A DNA stretch of 64,000 nucleotides from Prunus persica (Eukaryota > Streptophyta > Magnoliopsida > Rosales > Rosaceae), in the NCBI RefSeq assembly GCF_000346465.2, contig NC_034011.1:620001-684000 (forward strand). The letters are read 5' to 3'. The notes under the pieces are model-generated. The model saw nothing but the letters and a program-made list of their open reading frames with translations. It was not told the origin of the DNA and did no database searches. The translations under genes and the position numbers were made by a program. Of the stretch, positions 21,387 through 31,951 are shown piece by piece. Within the stretch, counting starts at the first letter, position 1, and each line of letters opens with the position of its first letter.

Positions 21387-21556
21387 CAATCCAACAGGAA
21401 GCATCTCCTTGGAGGCAGAATGTGCTTGGTGGAGATGTGTCTGTGTCTGCTTCAAAGTATCAACTGCAGACGGGCAAATACTTTCTTTGTAATTATAAGG
21501 ACCAATATCAATTCAGATTGAGCTCGGAGAACCCAGCTCATCTTGATTTTCAATAG
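21355..21556 (+). pseudogene. TNL exon-5 tail fragment fused to the GUN1 5' copy
   Basis: The sequence aligns with TNL3 36040-36170 ('gatataacaatccaacagga' and 'gacgggcaaatactttct'), that is, the end of the C-JID exon. It is joined directly to the truncated GUN1 copy. A further C-JID scrap ('gtcattggcggtttgcaaac') lies near 21640. No splice structure or start codon of its own. Confidence 0.75.
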
Positions 21557-21969
21557 GAGCCTAAGACCTCCATCAATTTTTGTTTAGGCTGGACGATGAT
21601 TCCATTTGTTCTAAATATGAATTTTTGCACTGATCTTTATGTCATTGGCGGTTTGCAAACGATTAATTAGGGACAGGGGAAGAACAGAAGCAGCCCTATA
21701 CCCCGCGGGGGAATACGTTTCATATTGTGTATGAAAGACGGATAGGTATGACGAGCTGCAACACAAGTTGGGACTGCTTTTTTTTTCTTTTTTTTGAACA
21801 ATTTTTTGAGTTATTATTATGTAAGGTGTTGCAAAGACCGATAGGTATGAGCTGCACCATAAATTGACTGCAACTTTTCTTAGGCGCTGAACTATGCATG
21901 CGCGCTTATCCACGAAGATATTCGTGTTTCGATGCCGGCTCAAGAAATGCCCATGAAACAATTCTCTAA
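21557..21969. other. gene-free junction region before the Harbinger element
   Basis: Apart from the small C-JID scrap near 21640 and two short related 'accgataggtatga' stretches (about 21735 and 21837), I see no structure. The TAA at 21967-21969 is the left target duplication of the next element. Confidence 0.5.
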
Positions 21970-22490
21970 GAGCAACTCCACCCATTTGCCCTTAGCCATG
22001 GTAAGGGTGGAGCTAGGGCAAGCACTATTCACGTGAATAGTACTTGCCCTTGCAACTAGTAAATTGTGTCTCCACCCGTTGCCTTTAGCCATGGCAATTA
22101 CTATTCATTTTTTTGTTTTTTCCTCCTATTTTTTAATGAAAATAATTAATTTGGGTAATATTTTCAGATAAGATTTTCGGATTCCTACGTGTCAAGACTA
22201 TTCATAATCAGATAAAATTTTCGGATAAGATATTTGGATTCAAATTTCGGATTAATTTCAAAGTTCAAATTTCAGATAAATTTGGGTTCAAATTTCAGAT
22301 AAATTTGGGTTCAAATTTCGGATGAATTTCAAATTTCAGATAAGATTTTCATCCAATAAAATCAAGCCACGTGGCATGTCTATCTTGCCAAATTTTTCTA
22401 TAAAATCAGAATCTCAGCTCATACATGAATTACAACAACTTTAAAAGAAAACATGAAAAATACAAATACATAAAAGGTAGGCTAACAAAT

Positions 22491-23706
22491 TTAATGGTTT
22501 CCATCATTTAACCAATCCGTGTTGCTAGGCCCATCATCCCGGAAAAGTTTTCTTCTCATAACATCCCTTCGTTCTAGTTTCCAAAATTGTTTTGTTTCAG
22601 GGGACATATGACTTGTATCCATGGCCATGGTTTCCCGATCCGTGTTGTCTATATCTTTTTTGCGCAAATACTCCCTTTCTCGTGCATACTCAGCTTGAAG
22701 GGTCAACTCGTTATCTTGGCGTTTTTGCTCCATTTCAATTCTTAGGCCATTTTGCCTTGCAATTTCCTCCAAAAACTTTGAATTATAATTGCTTGAATTA
22801 CCCACTTTCTTTGCCTTCGCGGCCTTTCGGCCAATGGGCCTCGGCTCCTTTTCCATGGGTGAGTCTTGACTCATAGGAGAATCAAGAGGTGAATCCGGTG
22901 CCATTGAATCACGGAGTGGCGTCTCGTTTAATACAACGTCGGGACCCGTTGGAATAATTATGAACCGTTTGCAATATTTGACCACCTCCCAACATTCATG
23001 ATGGGTGAAACTTTTTTTGCCACCCCCGGTTGCACCGAACCACATTTGTGCTTGTATAATCTATTTAACAAAAAAATGGAAATGCAATAAATATTTAAAA
23101 TATATTGGATATGCAAGTAACAAAAAATATAATAATGAAAATGCAATTAACCTTACAAATAAATTAGAAGTGCAAGAAAATTAAGAAACAAGTGGAAATG
23201 CAAGAAATATTAACAACATATTGAAAATGCAAGACATATGAACAAAATATTTAAATTGCAATAAATATTAACAAAATATTGATAATGCAAGAAATATGAA
23301 CAAAATATTTAAAATGCAAGAAATATTAACAAAATATTGAAAATGCAAGCAATATTAACAAATTATATATATTAGGAGATTAAACTTAATAAAACAAAAA
23401 TTATAAAATACTTACCTCGTTAGTGCGATTTTGCCCGCTTCTATAGTTGTCCATCGCTTTTGCTAGGGCATTTCTCCATTTTCCCAACTCTTTATTCAGG
23501 ATTTTCCACCTACTGGATAACGCCATCTCCGTACGAGTAGACCCCGGAATTTTTTCACAAAATTCGGCATGAATTTTTTTCCACATATGAAAAAATTTCA
23601 TCTCATTGCCGGACACGGGACAATGACAAATTTGGAGCCAAGCCTCACACAATGAAACATCTTCCATGGTGCTCCAAGCCCCTCCGGTTTCGATAGAAGA
23701 AGCCAT
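22491..23706 (-). CDS. Harbinger ORF1-type Myb/SANT-like protein, 2 exons, 286 aa
   Basis: Exons 23706-23416 and 23060-22491 join in phase 0. The N-terminal half is a trihelix/Myb-like fold (WSTMEDVSLCEAW, then MWKKIHAEFC, then SRWKILNKELGKW), which in Harbinger ORF1 proteins binds the element's ends and helps the transposase enter the nucleus. The second exon opens with FTHHECWEVVKYC and continues with a basic patch (RKAAKAKK, a possible nuclear signal) and a Glu/Arg-rich coiled coil (about residues 195-240). This matches plant proteins often mis-annotated as 'glutathione S-transferase T3-like' or 'NAM-associated'. No partner transposase is present in the element. Reading frame is intact. 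Confidence 0.75.
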
Positions 23707-24013
23707 AAAAATATGAAATCAAAATACTAGATGAAAAAGAGGAAAATGTTGAGTATAAAGAGTGAATAATGGTAGAAGTAGAAGAAAATGTATGAGTATT
23801 GGTGTTGAAAGTGAAGGGTATTGATAGGTATTTATAGAAAAAAAAAAATCAGAATTTTTTAGAATTTTTTAAAAAAATTTACGATTTTTTTTCATATTTT
23901 TATTGCCCAAAAAAGCCTCAGCTGTTGGATTAATTTGGAAAAGCAGATCGGAAGGCTGGGGAGGCGACACGTGGCAGCGTACCGTTGGAGCTGACGTCAG
24001 CGCGCGCTGGTTT

Positions 24014-24068
24014 AAATTTTTTTTACCGTTGGCGCGTGCAATGCACGCGCCAACGGTAAAAAAAATTT
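24014..24068. repeat. perfect 27-bp-arm hairpin inside the Harbinger element
   Basis: Arms 24014-24040 and 24042-24068 are exact inverted copies around a single central base (core ttggcgcgtgca/tgcacgcgccaa). The similarity extends imperfectly outward to 'gctgacgtcagc' on both sides, so the whole structure spans roughly 23990-24092. Confidence 0.9.
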
Positions 24069-24429
24069 GAACTGCGCTCGCTGACGTCAGCAACACGCGA
24101 GTTGGACCTGGGGCTGGTCTCGCCTTCGGGCTGGCCCGAGTTGGTGGGTCCCACACCACCCCCGGGCCTGGGCTGAACGCTGGAGCAACTTTTTTTTTTT
24201 CCTGCCTTCGCCTCGGGCTGGGCTCCCTCGGTGGAGCTAGTCTAACAGCATTCACGTTGGAATTCCATGGCACTTTGACAATGCATGTTTGAGAAAATGC
24301 TCCTACCCCTTCCTAACTTTGACCACACAAAAAAAAAAAAAAAAAAAAAGAACATTTGAGTGAAATTAAAAAACAAACCACAAGAGGAAATGCTCCTACC
24401 CCTTCCTAACTTTAACAATGCATGTTTGA

Positions 24430-24905
24430 GAAAATGCTCCTTTTGGTTTCGCTGTCAACCTGGGGAAAGGACAAATCCTTGAAGCTGAGCTGTGGGGTTT
24501 ATTTTTTGGTCTAAAATTAGCTACCACAAGAGGAATAATGGATATTGTTGTTGAAATGGATTCTATCAATGCCGTTAATCTTATCTTGAGTAATGATCTG
24601 AATATTTGTCATCCTATGGCTGGTTTGGTTCACAGCTGCAAGAGACTTCTGAGCCAAATTCCAAAATGTTTTCTTCACCACATCTACAGAGAAAAGAACG
24701 CTGTAGCTGACAGATTGGCTGCTTGGAGCCACGACATTGATCTGGGGTGCTGGTTTCTTGAGGATAATCCGACTTGGCTTAGGCCTCTGTTATTGGATGA
24801 CTCAATAGGGGTTACTAAGACCCGTATTATTAGTTCTATTTAGCTGTTTTTGTCCTTTTCTGGGGTTTTATACCCCCCTGTTTCACCAAAAAAAAAAAAA
24901 AAACA
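24430..24905 (+). pseudogene. 5'-truncated LINE: RNase H end and poly-A tail
   Basis: From about 24435 the frame reads an RNase H fold typical of plant non-LTR retrotransposons: ILEAELWGLFFGLKLA, then VVEMDSINAVNLI, then HHIYREKNAVADRLAAWSH, with the D/E positions of the active site present. It stops at 24841-24843. After ~45 bp ('ggggttttatacccccctgt') a poly-A run ends the element near 24903. Everything upstream of RNase H is missing, the usual result of abortive target-primed insertion. Confidence 0.75.
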
Positions 24906-26106
24906 AAAATTAGTAGCGAACCAAAAGGAGAAAATTAAAAGCAAACCACAAGTACCAATTGTGACTTTTGGCCTTCTTTCTTAGCATTAAACTTTTCTTC
25001 TTCAGCTTCTCTGTTAGCATCTCCTGCCTCCTCTTCTTCATCAACTTTCAAGACCTTTCTGCTTTCGAGCAAATGCTCAGCCCTGCAGCTTTTTGAGTTT
25101 TACACCCTTTCAGATTCTTGGAGCCAGAGAGAGCGCAAGGTTTCAATCCAATTGAAATTTGAACATGACGGAGACGGAGAGCAACTATAATTATCAACTA
25201 GAGGTGGAGAATGCACAACATTTAATTTGAGAGAATGGTCCCAAATGGTCCTCATTAACTCTGACTTGAAACTTTCATGGAGATAAGTCATCAACATTGA
25301 CTTTGACTCCACCTGGCTTTAGTTATGCTCCACTGGCTGTTGTTTTTCATTTATATTCTTAGTATATTAATCTGTCATACACATTATTTAACTATTCATC
25401 AAGTACTTGACCACTTTTTCCACTAGCTAGTTTTCAATCAATGAATCATTTAGTCAATATGCTTGAACATGTATATTTCCATTTGCATCACAAGTGAGCA
25501 TACTGTAGTCCATTTATTACTGAATATATCATCTATATTCTTGAATGACCATATTTTTCATCTCCGCAATTTAGTCTAACTTTTAATTTCGCTTTTAAAT
25601 TTTTCAGTAGTTAATGATGAAAAATATAAAGTCACACGTCGGAAACTTGACTAAATAAATTACAACTTATAATAAGTGGTTTCGTTCATAATAACACCAA
25701 TATCTTTTGTAATAAAACCCAACATCTACTGAACTTTGTACTTGATTAAGTTATGAACAATATTGATATTGCTAATAATAAACGACTAATTCATCTTTCT
25801 GAATTTTAATGAAACGATATCAGTATTGCTTCTAGTAACCGTATATCTAGAATTTAGTAGTGGACCGGTGTTCAATTCATATGGAGGAAGCTTCGTCCTC
25901 AATACATCTCTCGCATCTCAGTGTGAAAATCGAGATCATAAATGCTCAGTGGCTGGTGGGGCAATAGATATTGACTTTGTTACTTATCACTTTGGTCACT
26001 AACTTTGTGACTTCGTCATGGGTTCCTGTTTTTCTTATCTTTATTCTGTTCTCTTTTATAGAGCAAGATTTTATTTCTCAGACACAAACACAAGCTGAAC
26101 ATACAA
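24906..26106. other. upstream region of TNL2
   Basis: Bases about 24980-25330 are related to 31000-31350 upstream of TNL3 and 17110-17460 upstream of the gutted copy, so this is a shared ancestral 5' flank. Bases 25340-26040 are AT-rich without visible features. The last ~60 bp match the TNL1 leader. No gene is seen. Confidence 0.55.
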
Positions 26107-28508
26107 ATGGCTGCTACCAGCACGCAGCAGGATCCGTCCTCTCACCGGTGCACTTATGATGCATTCTTGAGCTTCAGGGGCACAGATACACGCAAGGGAT
26201 TTACTGATCACCTTTACAGGGCTTTGGAGGTGGCAGGGATCCACACTTTTAGAGATGATGACGAAATCGAAAGAGGAGCAAATATTTCAGCAGAGCTTCA
26301 AAAAGCAATACAAGAGTCTCGAGTATCCATCATTGTCTTCTCCAAGGACTACGCTTCCTCGAGATGGTGCCTGGATGAACTAGTGACGATCATGGACCGT
26401 AGAGAAACTAATGAGCACATGGTTATGCCGATTTTCTATGATGTGGATCCATCCCATGTCAGGAACCAGACAGGAATTTTTGAACAAGCTTTTGCCAGAC
26501 ACCAACAGCGCTTCAACAAGGAGATGGACAAGGTGGAGAAGTGGAGAAAAGCTCTCAGAGATGTTGCAGATTTGGGAGGGATGGTTTTAGGAGATCGGTA
26601 CTTTTTCATTCCCAAAATGGTGGTTTTCACTCTATCTTGGATAGTTTTTAAATTAGATTATAGTGAAGCTTTTTCTTTACTCTCTTGTAGTTGTTAGATG
26701 GCAGCACTTATGTTTTGAAAGTTCATTGGCTTAATATCATTCATTTCAACCTATGATATATATATCAATTCTCTTCTATAAAATAAAAATAAAAATAATA
26801 AAGAAATAAGTTTCTTTTTGTTGAAAAGAAATAACTTGTTGTGCCTTGTGTGTTTTGATATCAATAATTTATAGGTACGAGTCGCAGTTTGTCCAAGATA
26901 TAGTTGAAATTATTGGAAATAAACTGGATCACACATGGAATAGGAGATTAAGAGTCGATCCCTATGTAGTTGGAATGGATTATCGTGTGAGAGGCCTAAA
27001 CATGTGGTTAGAAGATGGATCAAGTGATGTTGGAGTAGCTGTAGTCTATGGGATGGGTGGAATTGGCAAGACCACCATTGCCAAGACTGCTTATAACCAG
27101 AACTACAATAAATTTCAAGGTAGCAGCTTTCTTGCAGATATTAGAGCAACTTCAAAACTTCCCAATGGTTTTGTACACTTGCAAAGGAACCTTCTTTCAG
27201 ATCTCCAAAAGGGGAAAGCAAAGAAAATATACAGCTTGGATGAAGGAATAACAAAGATCAAACGGGCGATACGTTGCAAAAGAGTTCTTATTGCTCTTGA
27301 TGATGTGGACAACTTGGAACAATTCAATGCAATTCTTGGAATGCGAGAATGGCTTCATCCAGGAAGTAAAATAATCATAACAACTAGACATGAACATTTG
27401 TTAAAGGCTCATGAGAATTATGCAATATTGTTTAAGGTGGAAGGGTTGCATGAGTATGAATCACTTGAGCTTTTCAGTTGGCATGCCTTTAGACAACCCC
27501 ATCCTAGCGAAGGTTACATGGATCTTTCAAGACCTGTAGTGCAACACTGTGGAGGGGTTCCATTAGCTCTTCAAGTTCTAGGATCTTCTCTATTTGGTAA
27601 AGCTGCAGATGTATGGAAAAATGCATTACAGAACTTAGATGTAATTACTGAAGGAAAAATTCAAAAGATTCTCAGAATAAGCTTTGATTCTCTGCAAGAT
27701 CATGACAAACGTCTGTTCCTCCATATAGCCTGTTTCTTCGTAGGAAAAGACAATGATTTTTCAACTACAGTCCTTGATGAATGTGAGTTTGCCACAAACA
27801 TTGGAATGCAAAATCTGGTTGATAGATGTTTGCTGATAATTGATGGATTCAACAAGTTAACCATGCACCAATTACTTCAAGACATGGGAAGGGGAATTAT
27901 TCGCGAAGAATCGCCTGAGGATCCTGGAAAACGTACTAGAGTGTGGAATAAAGATGCCTCTAATGTTTTGAGAAAATTAACTGTAAGAAATATCTTCTTT
28001 TACGTCTATGTATTCGTAATTGTGTTGTGCATGTGACAAGTTACTTACCCAATGTTCTTATTTGTTACCAGGGTACAGAAACTATTAAGGGCCTCGTGCT
28101 CAACATTCCTATGTTAATAAAAGATGAGTCTTCTAAGATAATATTCAGTGGAAGTAACAGAAAAAGATTCCATGTTGAAGATTATGATGGAAACTGTTCA
28201 AGCAGCCGACGTCGGCTTGGTTTCTTCTCCTGGCAGTCAATTACAAACTCATTTCCTGTATCAAATGAGATAGGTTTCAAAACAGAGGCATTTAGAAGGA
28301 TGCACAATCTTGAACTCCTGCTGCTTGATAATGTAAAAATCAGTGGAGGCTATGAAGATTTCCCAAAAAATTTAATATGGTTGTCTTGGCGAGGATTCGC
28401 TTTAAAGTCATTACCAACCAATTTTTACTTGGAAAATCTAATTGTTCTTGACTTGCGGAACAGCAGCCTCCAACATGTTTGGAAGGGAACTAGGGTATGC
28501 TACTAATA

Positions 28509-28552
<44 letters not shown>

Positions 28553-29492
28553 TGAGACAAATTTAAAGATGATTATATATTTATAGAAACTAATTACTTC
28601 TTTTTTAAAACAGTTTCTTCTAAGACTGAAAATCTTAAATCTCAGTCATTCACATGGCCTTGTGACAACCCCTGACTTGTCAGGACTCCCTAACCTCGAG
28701 AGATTAATTCTTAAAGATTGCATAAATTTGAAAGAGGTGGATGAATCCATTGGAGATTTGGAGAAACTTGTTTTCTTGAATCTAAAAGATTGCAAAAATC
28801 TCATGAAGCTTCCAATAAGAATTAGTATGCTGCGATCTCTCCAGAAACTTATTCTCTCTGGTTGCCCAAATCTTGTGCTGCCTGCCAGTATGATTGTTAA
28901 AAATCAGTCAGACTCTGTACCTAGTGACATGAAGCAACTCAGTCTGTTATCTGCAGTTAAATCGTGGCAATCAATCCGATCATGGGTATTGCCAAGAAAA
29001 AATCTCCAACTTACCAGTGCAAGTTTGCCACAATTTTTAAAAAGCTTAAGTATGGCATACTGCAATCTGTCAGAAATTCCCGATGGTCTTAGTAGCCTAT
29101 CCTCATTGAAGCATTTGAATCTAAGTGGAAACCCATTTTTGAGCCTAAACATGAATGGTCTTAGTAAGCTCCAGAGTCTTTTGTTGGATGGTTGCACAAA
29201 CCTCGAAATGCTTGCCGAGCTCCCACCGAGTGTAGAGAGATTGCAAGCATGGGAATGTACTTCATTGAAAAGAGTACAAACTTACTTACCCAACAAGTTA
29301 TCAATGGGACATGAGGTTTTGAGATGCGAGAATTTAGTTGAATTTCAAAACGTGTTCAAAACAAGACCGTTGAGAAGCTTCGACATAGAAATGATCAAAG
29401 ATATCGGTCTGTTCAATTTGGAATCCATAGGAAGCACTGAAGTTGAAATGATCAACTACTTGACACGTACAACGAGGAAGGGTCCTCTCCAG

Positions 29493-29532
<40 letters not shown>

Positions 29533-30234
29533 GTATTGTATAGTTTTTTATGATGACTATGATTTTCTGTGGCCTGGAACATATATAAATCTGTCCATGC
29601 ATGCATGAAACAGGGACTGGATGAATGTGGTATATTTAGCATATTCCTTCCTGGGAGCGAGGTTCCAGATTGGTTCTGCTACAAGTCGAGCATGGGTAAC
29701 TCTGAGCTGTCTATAACTATACCTCCACATCTTAATTTAAAGATCCGAGGCCTAAATGCATGTGTTGTTTATGCACAAGGTAAGGTTCTTGTTGAGGATT
29801 TGAAATGTTACTCGGTCGTTCCCTTTCTTCGCATCAGCAATGAGACCAAGGGTTTTAAGTGGACCTATTTGCCAGTCACAATAGGGTTTCCAAAAGAGAA
29901 GGAAGACATGTTATGGCTTAGTCATTGGCGATTCACAAACGATGAATTGGAGGGTGGGGAAGAAATACGTGTTTCAGTTAGAGATGAATCCGATAGTTTC
30001 TGGACAAAGGAATTTGGAATCCAGCTTGTGTACGAGCAGAATAATAATGAGGGTACTGTAACTGAAGATATAACCACAATGTTCCAGCATGAAACAACTC
30101 CTCCTTCGACCCAGAATCATGTCGTTGCTGGAGATGTGTCAGCGTCAGCATCAAGGTTTGAGTCGGTTAAGATGGGTGAATACGTTATTTGTAATCATAG
30201 TCATATAGGAGTCGTCTCATACATAGACATATAG
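26107..30234 (+). CDS. TNL2: TIR-NB-LRR disease resistance protein, 5 exons, 1173 aa
   Basis: Exons 26107-26597, 26875-27982, 28072-28494, 28614-29492, 29614-30234 (3522 bp). Domain order is as in TNL1: TIR (FLSFRGTDTR, WCLDEL), NB-ARC (GMGGIGKTT, VLIALDDVD, GGVPLAL, then KAADVW where TNL1 reads KLQMYG), MHQ in place of MHD, LRRs, and C-JID (FLPGSEVPDWF). TIR and NB-ARC are almost identical to TNL1, introns included, implying recent duplication or gene conversion. Differences pile up in the last LRRs and in the C-JID stretch after CVVYA, the parts that touch pathogen proteins in RPP1 and ROQ1. The final ~11 residues (SHIGVVSYIDI) come from DNA that is non-coding after TNL1, so the C-terminus is new. 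Intron 1 retention would give a 196-aa TIR-only form. Confidence 0.92.
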
Positions 30235-30235
30235 G

Positions 30236-30548
30236 ATAAGCATCAAAGTTTGAGTTGGAAAAGCTGCAGATGTATGGAAAAGTGCATTACAAGTGAACCA
30301 TGCACCAATTACTTCAAGACAGGAAGGGGAATTATTTGCGAAGAATCACCTGAGGACCCTGGAAAACGCAGTAGAGTGTGGCATAAAGATGCCTCTAATG
30401 TTTTGAGAAAATTAACTGTAAGAAATGTGCTTTTTTAATTGTGTGTATTCATAATCGTCTTGTGCATGTGGCCAAGGGTCTTATGTGGACCTATTGCCCT
30501 CCTCTGTTTAAGCAGGAGGGGCTGAAGACGGATATTGTGCTTTATAGT
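30236..30548 (+). pseudogene. mosaic of TNL NB-ARC, TNL C-JID and GUN1 PPR scraps
   Basis: In order: an NB-ARC scrap ('aaagctgcagatgtatgg', 30258), the MHQ region to the end of exon 2 (about 30296-30418), intron-2-like DNA, a ~30-bp C-JID piece (about 30472-30501) and a ~42-bp piece of GUN1 coding sequence (about 30507-30548, five mismatches against 38674-38715). Several kilobases that separate these pieces in the parent genes are missing. An identical arrangement at 10206-10338/16607-16840 is interrupted by a transposon. Confidence 0.8.
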
Positions 30549-31951
30549 ATACTTATTTTATATGCCTGAATTATTTTATATTAATACATTATGCCTGAAT
30601 ATGCCCTAAGGTGCTTATTTTGGTTGTTATGAGGAGCCCTTTGATTTGATTCAGGACGTCATGTTAGCTTTGTGAAATTTTAGCAAGTAACCAACATCTT
30701 GACATGTTTGACTTTTAGAATTCCATCACTTGACAGGGGCCGAGCACTCCAGAGGGCATCAACTGGGTTGTTAAAACAGGTATTCTAGTTGAGCAATCAT
30801 CTTCGTAACACCTTTACATAACCATATTTCGCCTGAGAGTGACTGGGATGGAATCCGGGCCAATTTGGGGTCTAGCTCTGTAGTGGAAGCTGAGCTGTGG
30901 GGATTTACAGCCGATTGTGTTTTGCTTGGGATTCAAGGTGCAGGCTCCTTGAGGTTGAATGGGATTGTAGTTGCTTTGTTGCTCTGATCAAATTCTTCTT
31001 CTTCTTCTTCTTCAGCTTCTCTGTTAGCATCTTTCATCTCCTCTTCTTCGTCAGCTATCAAGACATTTCCGCTTTCGAGCAAGCACTCAGCCATTCAGCC
31101 TTTCAGCCTTTTCAGTTTTGCACCCATTCAAATTCTTGGAGCAGAGAGAGTGAGAGAGGTGGAGAATACTGAACAGCATTCGATTTGGGATGGTCCATTT
31201 TCTTCCACAGTGTCTGAGTCGGGAATTTCATCGAACAGTTAGCGAGCATACTTACTAATCCACCCTGGCCCACTTCTGTGTGGTGAAAACGTAGCTCTGC
31301 TCTTTGTTCATCATTAGATTGGAATCCAAGTCCTCACGGAGATAAGTCAATGACACTCCTCTTGACTTTCCTTAATATGTGCATCGATCCAACCCTACTT
31401 TTCTTATCTGTAATTATGCTTTACATTTGCATATGATATTTTGTTTTGGGTTTTAAACTGAAGACTAACACTCAAAAGACTCAAAATTAAAGTTCCCATT
31501 TCCATTTTTTTTTCCTAAATAATTACACAATTTCAAGACCACAAACTAATCAACAAATACTTAAAAGTTTTCAATTAATTAGCTTTCAGTCTATATCATA
31601 AATATTTGGGTGGACTTGGCCTCTTATTCATCAGTCAATACACAGAAAAATAAATTGTTTACATTTGTGCATGAAAAAAATTGTTTGTCTTACATATAGA
31701 AGCAGCTTCCTCGTTGACTTGACCTCAAAGACAAAAAGCACAGAGGAAGCTTCCTCTGGAGTTGGATCATATGTATAAATCGTGGCCTGGTGGGGCTTTT
31801 CACTTTGATCATCCACCACCCACTTTTCTTATCGTTATTTTGTTCTCTCCATTTGCATATAATACTGGGTACTGCCTCTCACAAACACAAACTACATATA
31901 TAAACTCTTCCTGATCCGTTATTATTACTAGACAAAGATCAGTGCTTCCAA
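30549..31951. other. upstream region of TNL3
   Basis: Collinear with 16890-18024. It contains a LINE RNase H relic (about 30840-30960, 'gtggaagctgagctgtgggg'), a (TTC)n run near 30991 and the segment shared with the TNL2 flank. No gene is seen. Promoter elements for TNL3 presumably lie in the last few hundred bases. Confidence 0.55.

Larger units (their letters stand above)
21970..24242. mobile_element. PIF/Harbinger element with only its Myb-like gene
   Basis: Ends GAGCAACTCCACC and, inverted, GACTAGCTCCACC (10 of 13 identical) are flanked by the 3-bp duplication TAA (21967-21969, 24243-24245), as expected for PIF/Harbinger. Inside are a two-exon Myb/SANT-like gene on the minus strand, an internal repeat of 'tccaccc...ttagccatgg' about 95 bp apart, and a 27-bp-arm perfect hairpin near 24014-24068. 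There is no DDE transposase gene, so the element would need one in trans. Confidence 0.8.
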
